Part shown: positions 24,719-33,113 of the stretch, in pieces
How positions within the stretch are numbered: the first letter of the stretch is position 1
Layout of the letters: every line of letters starts with the position of its first letter
From: Mesorhizobium temperatum
GTDB lineage: Bacteria; Pseudomonadota; Alphaproteobacteria; Rhizobiales; Rhizobiaceae
Assembly: GCF_002284575.1 (NCBI RefSeq)
Contig: NZ_NPKJ01000075.1
Location: forward strand, 62,001 to 126,000
Length of the DNA stretch: 64,000 bases
Direction: 5' to 3'
Made by a program: the position numbers and the translations under genes
The notes under the pieces: generated by a model
What the model was told of the DNA's origin: nothing
Database searches by the model: none
Seen by the model: only the letters and a program-made list of their open reading frames with translations

Positions 24719-25798
24719 TCAGGCGGCTTTCGCGGTTGCGATTTGCGGGTCGAGTTTTCCCGCGGCGTAACGTTTCGCCATCTCGTCCATGGCGATGACC
24801 CTGATCTTCGAGGCGTTGCCCGCCGTGCCGAAGCGTTCAAAGCGATCGCGGCAAAGATCGCGCAGGGCGTCCATGGCGGGTTTCAGGAATTTGCGCGGAT
24901 CGAATTCGCGTGGGTCCTCCGTCGCGACGCGGCGGAACTGCCCGGCCATGGCCATGCGGCAATCGGTGTCGATGTTGACCTTGCGCACGCCGTAGCGGAT
25001 GCCGCGCTCGATCTCCTCGACCGGTACGCCAAAAGTCTGGGGCATCTCGCCGCCATATTTGTTGATGATGTCCTGCAGCTCCTGCGGCACCGAGGAAGAG
25101 CCATGCATGACCAGATGCGTGTTGGGCAGCTTTTCGTGGATCGCCTCGATTACCTGCATGGCCAGGATGCCGCCGTCCGGCTTGCGGCTGAATTTGTAGG
25201 CGCCGTGCGAGGTGCCGCAGGCGATCGCCAGCGCGTCGACCCGGGTGGCGGTGACGAAGTCGACCGCCTGATCGGGATCGGTCAAAAGCTGGTCGTGGGA
25301 CAGCGCGCCTTCGGCGCCGTGGCCGTCCTCGGCCTCGCCCTGGCCGGTTTCCAGCGAGCCGAGCACGCCGAGCTCGCCTTCGACGGAAGCGCCGACCCAA
25401 TGCGCCATGCGTGCGACACGTTCGGTGATAGCGACGTTGTAGTCGTAGCTCGCCGGCGTCTTGGCGTCCGCCATCAATGACCCGTCCATCATCACCGAGG
25501 TGAAGCCGTGGCGGATCGCCGATAGGCAGGTGGCTTCGTTGTTGCCGTGGTCCTGATGGATGCAGAGCGGAATGGCCGGATGCATTTCGGTCAACGCCTC
25601 CATCATCTTGGCCAGCATGATGTCGTTGGCATAGGAGCGGGCGCCGCGCGAGGCCTGGATGATGACCGGCGCGTCGCAGGCCTTGGCCGCCTCCATGATG
25701 GCAAGGCCCTGTTCCATGTTGTTGATGTTGAATGCAGGCACGCCGTAACCATGCTCGGCGGCATGGTCGAGAAGCTGGCGAAGGGTGATGCGGGCCAT
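24719..25798 (-). CDS. cbbA: Fructose-bisphosphate aldolase, class II
   Basis: A 359-residue zinc-dependent aldolase that also condenses erythrose 4-phosphate with dihydroxyacetone phosphate in the Calvin cycle. Seen are the N-terminal RQLLDHAAEHGYGVPAFNIN, the zinc and catalytic segment CIHQDHGNN, the second histidine region LVMHGSSSVP, and VRKVNIDTDCRMA. It is of the Calvin cycle subtype of class II aldolases. Co-directional with cbbT and cbbL, with short gaps. Confidence 0.97.
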   Translation of the reverse strand: MARITLRQLLDHAAEHGYGVPAFNINNMEQGLAIMEAAKACDAPVIIQASRGARSYANDIMLAKMMEALTEMHPAIPLCIHQDHGNNEATCLSAIRHGFTSVMMDGSLMADAKTPASYDYNVAITERVARMAHWVGASVEGELGVLGSLETGQGEAEDGHGAEGALSHDQLLTDPDQAVDFVTATRVDALAIACGTSHGAYKFSRKPDGGILAMQVIEAIHEKLPNTHLVMHGSSSVPQELQDIINKYGGEMPQTFGVPVEEIERGIRYGVRKVNIDTDCRMAMAGQFRRVATEDPREFDPRKFLKPAMDALRDLCRDRFERFGTAGNASKIRVIAMDEMAKRYAAGKLDPQIATAKAA

Positions 25799-25828
25799 TG
25801 TCGGGTCCTCTTAGCTGCGGAAGTTGGG

Positions 25829-27850
25829 CTAGATGATGAGCTTCAGCGCCGCTGCCGCGACGGCTTCGGGCGTGATGTCGAAATGCCGGTAGAGATCCGG
25901 GGCAGGGGCGCTGGCGCCGAAACCGGCCATGCCGACGAACACGCCGGTATCGCCGATCCAGCGGTCCCAGCCGAGCCGTGCTGCGGCTTCGACGGCGATG
26001 CGCGGCGCTGAGCCGAGGACGGCCTTGCGGGTGTCGGCATCCTGTTCCTCAAACAGCTCCCAGCACGGCATCGAGACGACCGCGGCGGCGATGCCGTGCT
26101 CGGTCTCCAGCCGCTCGGCGGCGGCAACGGCGATCTCGACCTCCGAGCCGGTGGCGATCAGCGTCACGGCGCGGTGCTCGGCTGGCTCGCGCAGGATGTA
26201 GGCGCCCTGGCTGGACCGGTTCTCGTCGCTGTGTGCCTTCTCGCCGTGTACCTGGCGCAGCATCGGCAGGTTCTGCCGCGAGAGCACCAGCACGCTCGGC
26301 CGGCTCTCGCTTTTCAGCGCCAGTTCCCAGCACTCCGCCGTTTCGATGATGTCGGCCGGACGGAAGACGTTGAGGTTCGGTGTCGCCCGCAGCATCGCCA
26401 GGTGCTCGACCGGCTGGTGGGTCGGGCCGTCCTCGCCGAGACCGATGGAATCATGCGTCATCACATAGATCACGCGCTGGCCCATGAGCGCCGAGAGCCG
26501 CATCGCGCCGCGCGCATAGTCGGCGAAGCACAGGAACGTGCCGCCATAAGGCACGAAGCCGCCATGCAGCGCGATGCCGTTCATGGCTGCGGCCATGCCA
26601 TGCTCGCGGATGCCGTAGTGGATGTAGCGGCCGGCATAGTCGTCAGGCGCTATGCGAGCCATGCCCTTGGTGATCGTCAGGTTCGAATGCGTCAGATCGG
26701 CAGAGCCGCCGACGGTCAGCTCGGTTGCGGCGTTGATGGCGCCGAGCGCCATTTCGGAGGCTTTTCGCGTTGCGACCTTGGTCGCCTTTTCGACATGCTC
26801 CTTGCGGAAAGCGCCGAGCGCTTCGAAGACCGCGTCGGGCAGGGTGCCGGCGACCGCGCGCTCGAAGGCCTGGCGCTGCGGCGAGGCGGCAAGCCGCTGC
26901 TCCCAGGCGTGCCGCGCCGCTTGCCCGCGCTCGGCAATTTCGCGCCAGGCGAAAAGGATGTCGTCCGGCACCTCGAACGGTGCGCAGGCCCAGCCGATGT
27001 TTTCGCGCGTCGCGGCGATCTCGGCATCGCCCAGCGGCGCGCCGTGCGTCTTTTCCGAACCGCCCAGACTGGGCGCGCCCTTGCCGATCACCGTGCGGCA
27101 GGCGATCAGGGACGGCCGATCCGACTGCTGCGCCGCTTCGATTGCCGCAGCGACGGCTTCGGTATCGTGGCCGTTCACCGACTGGACATGCCATCCAGCG
27201 GCCTCGAACCGTGCCGGCTGGTCCATCGATGTCGACAGCGACGTCGGTCCGTCGATCGAGATCGCATTGTCGTCCCAGAAGACGATCAACCGGGCGAGCT
27301 TCAGGTGGCCGGCAAGGTCGATCGCCTCATGGCTGATGCCTTCCTGCAGGCAGCCATCGCCGGCGATCACATAGGTGTAATGGTTGACAAGATCGGCGCC
27401 GTGGCGGGTTGCAAGCATGCGCTCGGCCAGCGCCATGCCGACGGCGGTCGAGATGCCTTGTCCAAGCGGGCCGGTCGTCGTCTCGATGCCAAGCGCATGG
27501 CCATATTCGGGATGTCCGGCGGTGCGGCTGCCCAGCTGGCGAAACCGCTGCAATTCCTCGATCGGCATGTCTTCAAAGCCGAGCAGGTAATGCAGCGCAT
27601 ATTGCAGCATTGAGCCGTGCCCAGCCGAAAGCACGAAGCGGTCGCGATCGGGCCAGTTGGGCGCCGACGGATCGATATTGATGAAGCGGCTGAACAGCAC
27701 CGTCGCGACATCGGCCATGCCCATCGGCATGCCGGGATGACCGGAATTGGCCTTTTGGACGCTGTCCATCGCCAGTGCGCGAATGGCGTTCGCCATGTCG
27801 CGTTCCGAGACGGCGGCGACGGGCTTCAGGGCTGCTGCTTGGCTGTTCAT
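25829..27850 (-). CDS. cbbT: Transketolase
   Basis: A 673-residue thiamine diphosphate enzyme transferring two-carbon units in the Calvin cycle. Seen are GHPGMPMGMADVATVL, LSAGHGSMLQYALHYLLG, the ThDP motif GDGCLQEG...WDDN, and the pyrimidine-domain region THDSIGLGEDGPTHQPVEHL. The start at 27850 follows GGAGG at proper spacing; an upstream codon at 27871 is less likely. It lies 10 bases after cbbP. Confidence 0.97.
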   Translation of the reverse strand: MNSQAAALKPVAAVSERDMANAIRALAMDSVQKANSGHPGMPMGMADVATVLFSRFINIDPSAPNWPDRDRFVLSAGHGSMLQYALHYLLGFEDMPIEELQRFRQLGSRTAGHPEYGHALGIETTTGPLGQGISTAVGMALAERMLATRHGADLVNHYTYVIAGDGCLQEGISHEAIDLAGHLKLARLIVFWDDNAISIDGPTSLSTSMDQPARFEAAGWHVQSVNGHDTEAVAAAIEAAQQSDRPSLIACRTVIGKGAPSLGGSEKTHGAPLGDAEIAATRENIGWACAPFEVPDDILFAWREIAERGQAARHAWEQRLAASPQRQAFERAVAGTLPDAVFEALGAFRKEHVEKATKVATRKASEMALGAINAATELTVGGSADLTHSNLTITKGMARIAPDDYAGRYIHYGIREHGMAAAMNGIALHGGFVPYGGTFLCFADYARGAMRLSALMGQRVIYVMTHDSIGLGEDGPTHQPVEHLAMLRATPNLNVFRPADIIETAECWELALKSESRPSVLVLSRQNLPMLRQVHGEKAHSDENRSSQGAYILREPAEHRAVTLIATGSEVEIAVAAAERLETEHGIAAAVVSMPCWELFEEQDADTRKAVLGSAPRIAVEAAARLGWDRWIGDTGVFVGMAGFGASAPAPDLYRHFDITPEAVAAAALKLII

Positions 27851-27860
27851 GGCGTCCTCC

Positions 27861-28733
27861 TCACGACACACGGTTCTTGCGTTCGATCAATTGCAGGATC
27901 AGCGGCGTCAGGATCAGCTGCATGGCAAGATCGAGCTTGTTGCCTGGCACCACTATGGAATTCGGCCGCGACATGAACGAGTCGTGGATCATCGAAAGCA
28001 GGTAGGGGAAATCGATGCCGCGGGGATTGGCGAAGCGGATGACCAGCATTGATTCGTCGGGCGTCGGAATCCAGCGCGCGATGAATGGATTGGACGTGTC
28101 GACGATCGGCACCCGCTGGAAGTTGATGGCGGTCTGCGAGAATTGCGGGACGATGTAGCGGACATAGTCCGGCATGCGGCGCAGGATCACGTCCATCACC
28201 GCCTCGGTTGAATAGCCGCGCGTTGCGCGGTCGCGGTGGATCTTCTGGATCCATTCGAGATTGATGACCGGCACCACGCCGATCTTGAGATCCGCGTGCC
28301 GGGCCAGGTTGATCTTGTCTGTGACGACGCAGCCATGCAGGCCTTCGTAGAAGAGCAGGTCGCTCGGCGGGAATTCGCGCCATTCGGTAAAATGTCCCGG
28401 CGGCGTGCCGTACTGCTTCTCCTCGTCCTCGTCATGGATGTAGGTGCGGGTCTTTCCGGTTCCCCGGCGGCCATATTCCTCAAACACCTCTTCGAGGATT
28501 GCGAGTTCGTTGGCTTCGGCATTGAAGTGGGTGAAGTTCGGATTGCCCGCCTTCTCCTGCTCGGCCACCTTTGTCTTCATCGTGGTGCGGTCGTAGCGGT
28601 GAAAGGCATCGCCTTCGATAAAGGCGGCCTCGATGTTCTCGCGCCGGAAGATCAGCTCGAAGATGCGCTTGACGGAGGTGGTGCCTGCGCCCGACGACCC
28701 GGTGATGGTGATGATGGGGTGCTTCGCCGACAT
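27861..28733 (-). CDS. cbbP: Phosphoribulokinase
   Basis: A 290-residue kinase that makes ribulose 1,5-bisphosphate from ribulose 5-phosphate and ATP, one of the two enzymes unique to the Calvin cycle. The P-loop is GSSGAGTTS (residues 12-20), followed by EGDAFHRYDR and FYEGLHGCVV, as in proteobacterial octameric enzymes. It lacks the redox cysteine arrangement of plant enzymes. The gap to cbbF is 5 bases and to cbbT 10 bases. Confidence 0.98.
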   Translation of the reverse strand: MSAKHPIITITGSSGAGTTSVKRIFELIFRRENIEAAFIEGDAFHRYDRTTMKTKVAEQEKAGNPNFTHFNAEANELAILEEVFEEYGRRGTGKTRTYIHDEDEEKQYGTPPGHFTEWREFPPSDLLFYEGLHGCVVTDKINLARHADLKIGVVPVINLEWIQKIHRDRATRGYSTEAVMDVILRRMPDYVRYIVPQFSQTAINFQRVPIVDTSNPFIARWIPTPDESMLVIRFANPRGIDFPYLLSMIHDSFMSRPNSIVVPGNKLDLAMQLILTPLILQLIERKNRVS

Positions 28734-28738
28734 GGTGC

Positions 28739-29785
28739 TCAGGCCCTGAACAGGCCGCGGCGGCTGAACAGCGGCGCACGCTCGCCGATGGCGCTGGGCT
28801 CGATGTGGTAGCGGGTGATGCGCGCGACTTCCCGCGCCGATCCGAACACCATGGGCACGCGCTGGTGCAGGCTCTCGGGTTCGATTTCGAGGATGCGGGT
28901 GATCGTGTCGGTAGCGGCGCCGGCGGCCTGTTCGATGAGAAAGGCGATCGGGTTGGCCTCATAGACGAGGCGCAGCCGACCCTGGCGGTAACCCTTGCGC
29001 TTGTCGCCTGGATACAGGAATACACCGCCGCGCATCAGTATACGATAGCAGTCGGCGACCAGGGAGGCGATCCAGCGCATGTTGAAGTCCTTTCCGCGTG
29101 GGCCTTCCGTGCCTTCGAGGCAGTCGTCGATGTAGAGCCGCACCGCCTCGTCCCAATGCCGGTAGTTGGCGGTGTTGATGGCGAACTCCTGGGTGCGCTG
29201 CGGGATGATCCGGCTCTCATAGGCCTGGACGAAGGTGCCGAGCCTAGTCGAGAGAACGAAGACATGCGTGCCGCTGCCGAGCGACAGTACCAGCGCCAGC
29301 TGCGGGCCATAGATGAAGAAACCGGCGGCCAGCTGATTCACGCCTGCCTGCAGAAAAGAGGCGGCCGGATTTCCGTCCGGCGCGCCAGTTGCAGGGAGGA
29401 GCGAGAAGATCGTTCCGATCGACACGTTGGTATCGATGTTGGAAGAGCCGTCGAGCGGGTCGATGGCGATGGCGAGAGGCGCTTGCCTGTCGAGGAGGAC
29501 CGGCTGCTCCAGTTCCTCGGAAGCGTAGAGCGCGACCGGAGCGTGGCGCATGGCGTCGAGGAAGATGTCGTCGGCGAAGATGTCGAGATCCTTCTGGATG
29601 TCGCCGTCGGCATTGGCGCCGCGGGTCCCGGCAAAGGCGGTGCCGAGCACCCCCTGATTGATGGTGTTGCGGATCTTGGTGGCGGCCTGCGTCAGCTGGC
29701 GGACGGTCGCTACGACCGCAGAGCGCAGTTCGTCTGGCGGGCCGAGATAGGAATTCAGAAAAGCGTCGAGCGTTGCCGCTGGCAT
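28739..29785 (-). CDS. cbbF: Fructose-1,6-bisphosphatase class 1
   Basis: A 348-residue phosphatase acting on fructose 1,6-bisphosphate (and possibly sedoheptulose 1,7-bisphosphate) in the Calvin cycle. The metal and active-site motif IDPLDGSSNIDTN is intact, with YPGDKRKGYRQGRLRL and EQAAGAATD downstream. The ATG at 29785 follows GGGAGG; the upstream extension to 29884 would cross the operator region and is rejected. It is the first gene of the cbb operon, divergent from cbbR. Confidence 0.97.
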   Translation of the reverse strand: MPAATLDAFLNSYLGPPDELRSAVVATVRQLTQAATKIRNTINQGVLGTAFAGTRGANADGDIQKDLDIFADDIFLDAMRHAPVALYASEELEQPVLLDRQAPLAIAIDPLDGSSNIDTNVSIGTIFSLLPATGAPDGNPAASFLQAGVNQLAAGFFIYGPQLALVLSLGSGTHVFVLSTRLGTFVQAYESRIIPQRTQEFAINTANYRHWDEAVRLYIDDCLEGTEGPRGKDFNMRWIASLVADCYRILMRGGVFLYPGDKRKGYRQGRLRLVYEANPIAFLIEQAAGAATDTITRILEIEPESLHQRVPMVFGSAREVARITRYHIEPSAIGERAPLFSRRGLFRA

Positions 29786-29857
29786 CGTAACCTCCCGTCC
29801 AGCCGCCTCTCCTCGGATCGGCCGGATAGGGGGAATGAGAACAAACGCCACCGGATA

Positions 29858-29890
29858 AGTAAAATTCAATAACTTTACTTTCACAGTAAA
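29858..29890. promoter_or_regulatory. CbbR operator region between cbbF and cbbR
   Basis: In the 123-base divergent gap lie AGTAAA (29858-29863), TTTACT (29874-29879) and AGTAAA (29885-29890), forming two overlapping inverted repeats that share the middle arm. TAA-N7-TAA (29860-29872) matches the TNA-N7-TNA pattern reported for CbbR sites. The gap is AT-rich in an otherwise GC-rich setting. LysR-type control of the divergent cbb operon is well established; the exact footprint here is inferred. Confidence 0.65.
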
Positions 29891-29908
29891 AAAATTTTAG
29901 TATGCCAT

Positions 29909-30868
29909 ATGAGAAATCTCACGCTCAAGCAATTCAAGACCGTTCAGGCAATCATCAGCCACGGAAAAATCGTCAGCGCCGCCAAAGTGTTAGGCCTGTC
30001 TCCTCCAGCGGTGACGATCCAGTTGCGGCAGGTCGAGGAGGAGTTTCAACTGGCCTTGTTCGACCGGACGTCGGACGGCATGCGTCCCACTGCCGCAGGG
30101 CTGGCCTTCGTCGAGACGGCGCAAGCCATCGAGGAGCGGCTTCGCCTGCTCGAAGACAAGATGGATGCGATCAAGGGCGTGCGTATCGGCAGCTTGAGGC
30201 TCGGCGTCGTTTCCACCGCCAAATATTTCGCGCCGCGGCTCATGGCCGGCTTCATGAAAGAACATCCCGACATCGATATGCGGCTCGCCATCGGCAACCG
30301 CGCCGAAACGATCGACAGTCTGAAGAACCACGACATCGACATCGCGCTGATGGGGCGCCCGGCGAAGGAAGTCCCGGTGCGTGCCTCGGTGTTCGGGGAT
30401 CACCCGCTGGTCATCATCGCGCCGCCCGACCACCCGCTGGCGTCGGCGCGCGAGATATCCAAGGAGCGGATCGCCGAAGAGCATTTCCTCATCCGCGAGC
30501 CCGGCTCCGGCACGCGCATCTCGCTGGAGATATTTCTGAGCGACGTGCCCGGCCGCATCGACGACCTCGGCGTCGAGATGGGATCGAACGAGACGATCAA
30601 GCAGGCGGTGATGGCCGGGCTCGGCATCGCCTTCATCTCTGCCCACACCATCGCTGCGGAAACCGAAGCCGGCCGGCTGGTCATCCTCGACGTCGTCGGT
30701 ATGCCGATCCGCCGGCAATGGTTTTCGGTAATGCGCAGCGATCACGCGATCTCGCCGGCCATGGCGACGTTCCACGATTTCCTGATGCGCAAAGGCGCGA
30801 TGTACCTGCCCCTGTTCGGCAAGCTCTATCCGCACGAAGAACCGAACACTAGAGGTCGCGCGAGTTAG
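29909..30868 (+). CDS. cbbR: LysR-type regulator of the cbb operon
   Basis: A 319-residue LysR-family activator. The N-terminal winged helix-turn-helix spans about residues 3-60 (TLKQFKTVQAIISHG, SAAKVLGLSPPAVTIQLRQVEEE), and the effector domain begins near 90 (GSLRLGVVST). It is divergent from cbbF across the operator region. The last third of the gene (30634-30835) is duplicated at 34477-34678 with 95 percent identity. The intact gene then ends with a tail (after YPH) that differs from that of the copy, suggesting the original 3' end was replaced when the downstream segment arrived. Confidence 0.95.
   Translation: MRNLTLKQFKTVQAIISHGKIVSAAKVLGLSPPAVTIQLRQVEEEFQLALFDRTSDGMRPTAAGLAFVETAQAIEERLRLLEDKMDAIKGVRIGSLRLGVVSTAKYFAPRLMAGFMKEHPDIDMRLAIGNRAETIDSLKNHDIDIALMGRPAKEVPVRASVFGDHPLVIIAPPDHPLASAREISKERIAEEHFLIREPGSGTRISLEIFLSDVPGRIDDLGVEMGSNETIKQAVMAGLGIAFISAHTIAAETEAGRLVILDVVGMPIRRQWFSVMRSDHAISPAMATFHDFLMRKGAMYLPLFGKLYPHEEPNTRGRAS
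30634..30835 (+). repeat. 202 bp direct repeat, first copy (cbbR 3' end)
   Basis: The second copy is at 34477-34678. The two copies align without gaps and differ at 10 positions by my count. Nine of the ten differences are synonymous in the cbbR frame; the exception changes Arg to Gln. Together the copies bound the segment with the tetR regulon. Confidence 0.88.
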
Positions 30869-30946
30869 GCCGCGCGGCCCCAAGGGCAAACGCTTCAGGC
30901 AATGATGCCCGCTCGTCGGCCGCTCAAAATAAATTGCGTTTGACCT

Positions 30947-31372
30947 TTACATCGGCCCCACGGACGCGAGCTCTCGGCCAGAAGCACGCAGGCTGCCGTC
31001 TGCAAGGCGGGTCAGTGCATTGGCATCGGCTCGCAGGTGCACGTCGGTCTCGGACGACACCGTCACTTCCTCGCCGGACCTCGAGAACGCGTAGAGCGAG
31101 CCCCGGTGGCCCGGCATCGAAAAGGCCACGGAGTCGCCGTCGGCGAGGCCCATGACGACGCGCTGCGGATCGCCCCCGATCTTCGGCGCGAAGGTGGCAG
31201 TGACCTCGAGGCGGTCGCCGTCGACAGGGACGTAATAGACGACCATGTCGAGGTGTCCCTCGTGCAGGCTGCCGCCTTCGATCGGGCGTCCTATGGTGGC
31301 TTCCTCGGCAAACGCCGGGGTGGCAAGAAACAGCGCGGCCAAAACTGAGGCGCTCAGGGTTCTGCGGATCAT
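30947..31372 (-). CDS. Secreted protein of unknown function
   Basis: A 141-residue protein with a clear signal peptide (MIRRTLSASVLAALFLATPAFA). The mature part is all-beta in character (HEGHLDMVVYYVPVDGDRLEVTATFAPK) and has no cysteine. I do not recognise a family. Its promoter region holds two copies of the 21-base operator that also precedes the tetR gene at 32488, so it is probably under that repressor. It lies in the segment between the two cbbR 3' copies. Confidence 0.75.
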   Translation of the reverse strand: MIRRTLSASVLAALFLATPAFAEEATIGRPIEGGSLHEGHLDMVVYYVPVDGDRLEVTATFAPKIGGDPQRVVMGLADGDSVAFSMPGHRGSLYAFSRSGEEVTVSSETDVHLRADANALTRLADGSLRASGRELASVGPM

Positions 31373-31387
31373 CTCGTATCTCCTTTT

Positions 31388-31438
31388 TTAGATTTCGTTC
31401 GAACTCTATACAGAAGTTAGATTACGAATGCAATCTAA
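31388..31438. promoter_or_regulatory. Two TetR-type operators (duplicated region)
   Basis: Two copies of a 21-base quasi-palindrome lie back to back, the first inverted (31388-31408) and the second direct (31418-31438, arms TTAGATT and AATCTAA). The direct form reads TAGA-N3-CGAA-N-G-N-AA-N-CTAA. The same pair with the same 30-base offset occurs before the intact tetR gene (32422-32472). They lie between the secreted-protein gene and the tetR remnant. Confidence 0.7.
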
Positions 31439-31452
31439 AAAATGGATTGATT

Positions 31453-31644
31453 GTGCGTGTGAGTCGCTGCAGAAAACCGTCAAACCGTGATCAATGTGGC
31501 AAGCCGGCTTTTTCGGGAGCGCGGCTTTGACGGCATCGGCCTTAGGGACCTGATGGAGGGTGCGGGGCTGACCCAGGGCGCCTTCTAAAGGCAGTTCGCA
31601 TCCGAGGACGACCTGGCGGCGCAGGCGTCCAGGCGGGCGATGGA
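31453..31644 (+). pseudogene. 5' fragment of a TetR gene
   Basis: Matches the first 200 bases of the tetR gene at 32488 (for example the HTH region encoding SRLFRERGFDGIGL). It has lost the ATG (GTG instead) and the ribosome site, carries an 8-base deletion soon after the start, and contains an in-frame TAA where the intact gene has a Tyr codon. Homology stops near 31644. No gene is seen from there to 31878. Confidence 0.85.
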
Positions 31645-31878
31645 CGGGCCGCGCCAATGACGGAGGCGCCCGAGGCGTCACCGTCGAGCACATATCGGGC
31701 TACACAGGTGCGTCCATGCGAATTCAGCGGGTCGATTCTGATAATCGAGGATCGGGAGGCATCGCTGGTGGCGAAGTACGCATTTGCCGAGCCGAGTCGA
31801 CCGCCAGCCAAGCGATGAAGGCCACGGGCTAGCGCACCCGCGGTCACGTGACGCAGAGGGCCTCTGACTGCGCTTCTG

Positions 31879-32335
31879 CTAGCCCACAATTGGTTCGGCG
31901 ACAGCTTCTTCGAGGCCAGTTGCCGCTTGGGCGGCAAGACCGCGGGCCGCTGCTTGTGAATCGTAAAATTCCTCAAGTGCATAGACTCTGCCCCACCGCA
32001 GGGTGAACACGTGGAGACCACGGTTGACGTACGACGCGTCGCCGTTGAGCAGCGTTGCGGTGCCGTCCCACTGGGCAAACACGGTGGTATGCCACGGCCA
32101 GCCCTTCACCCAGATGTGGTTGACCGTGAGATGGAGATTGGGCAGGACGCGGCCGAGGCGCTCAAGCCAGCGGCGCACGGCTTCTTTGTCGTGGCGCTCA
32201 CCACCAAGCGCGTGGGCGCCGGAAACGCGGTGATGGACATGCGGCACGAGTGCTTTCACCGCCTCATCCCAGCGATGTTTGTTGACGTGGTCGAAGCTCT
32301 GCCGGATCGATTTCTCGACAAAATAACTGTAGCAT
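31879..32335 (-). pseudogene. SnoaL/NTF2-like protein gene with probable 5' frameshift
   Basis: The frame from 32259 down encodes about 126 residues of an NTF2/SnoaL-like cone-fold domain (HVHHRVSGAHALGG, WLERLGRVLPNLHLTVNHIWVKG, RGLHVFTLRWGRVYALEEFYD). The natural N-terminus (SIRQSFDHVNKHRWDEAVKA) continues upstream in that frame but has no start codon. The only ATG with a good ribosome site (GGAGGAGAGG, ATG at 32335) is one frame off. A small indel near a run of T around 32315-32325 would join them. The gene is therefore probably broken, or the sequence has an error there. It is divergent from tetR and shares its operators. Confidence 0.6.
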
Positions 32336-32421
32336 TTGACCTCTCCTCCAAACCTTCGATGGCGTGATCGAGGGCACCGTGTGTGATGCCCGTGATCCTC
32401 GCGCCCACTGGCGGGACCAAA

Positions 32422-32472
32422 TTGGATTGCGCTCGCACTCTATATCTGCTATAGATGTCGAACGCAAGCTAA
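32422..32472. promoter_or_regulatory. Two TetR-type operators upstream of tetR
   Basis: The inverted copy (32422-32442) and direct copy (32452-32472) of the same 21-base element found at 31388-31438. The direct copy keeps TAGAT, CGAA, GCAA and CTAA. It ends 15 bases before the tetR ATG and includes the likely promoter, so autorepression and control of the divergent gene are expected. This assignment rests on repetition and position. Confidence 0.7.
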
Positions 32473-32487
32473 TTAAGGAGGTCGACG

Positions 32488-33066
32488 ATGCGTGTGAGTC
32501 GCATTCAGGCTGCGGAAAACCGCGAAAACGTGATCAATGTGGCAAGCCGGCTTTTCCGGGAGCGCGGCTTTGACGGCATCGGCCTTAAGGACCTGATGGA
32601 GGCTGCCGGGCTGACCCAGGGCGCGTTTTACAAGCAGTTCGCATCCAAGGATGATCTGGCGGCGCAGGCGTCCAGGCGGGCGATGGAGAGCGCCACCCTC
32701 CGGTGGTCGGCCGCGACTGCGGCAAAATCCGAGGATCCGCTTGGCGCGGTGATCGCGTTCTACCTCAGTATGGACCATCGCGGAGAAAAGATGGACGGCT
32801 GCCCGATTGTCGCGCTCGGTTCGGATGCCGCCAGACAGGGCAGCGACGTGAAAGCATCGTTCGAAGCCGGGATCAAGGAGCATCTCGAAATCCTCGGCCG
32901 TTTCATTGCCGAGGCCAATGGTGAGGAGGCCGACGGCAAGGCCATGGCCATTCTCTCGACAATGGTCGGTGCGGTGCTCCTCTCGCGGGCCGTCAACGAC
33001 CCGGACCTTGCCCAGGCCTTTCTGGACGCGGCGACCGAACAGGTTCGCGAAGCAGCCGCCGCCTAG
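32488..33066 (+). CDS. TetR/AcrR-family transcriptional regulator
   Basis: A 192-residue repressor. The HTH domain covers about residues 10-55 (NVINVASRLFRERGFDGIGL, DLMEAAGLTQGAFYKQFASKDDL), with a helical ligand domain that contains MDGCPIVALGSD. AAGGAGG precedes the ATG. It is followed 47 bases later by a ketoacyl synthase gene and is divergent from the SnoaL-like gene. The pair of operators upstream and their duplicate at 31388 define a small regulon of at least three genes. The inducer is unknown. Confidence 0.92.
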   Translation: MRVSRIQAAENRENVINVASRLFRERGFDGIGLKDLMEAAGLTQGAFYKQFASKDDLAAQASRRAMESATLRWSAATAAKSEDPLGAVIAFYLSMDHRGEKMDGCPIVALGSDAARQGSDVKASFEAGIKEHLEILGRFIAEANGEEADGKAMAILSTMVGAVLLSRAVNDPDLAQAFLDAATEQVREAAAA

Positions 33067-33113
33067 ACGGCGTGCGCAACGCTGGCAGCGCACCCAAATT
33101 GATAGGAGAATAG

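Noticed and set aside
31645..31878. Possible gene or transposase remnant between the tetR fragment and the SnoaL-like gene
   Set aside because: No frame shows a recognisable domain or ribosome site; only short GC-driven ORFs are present.
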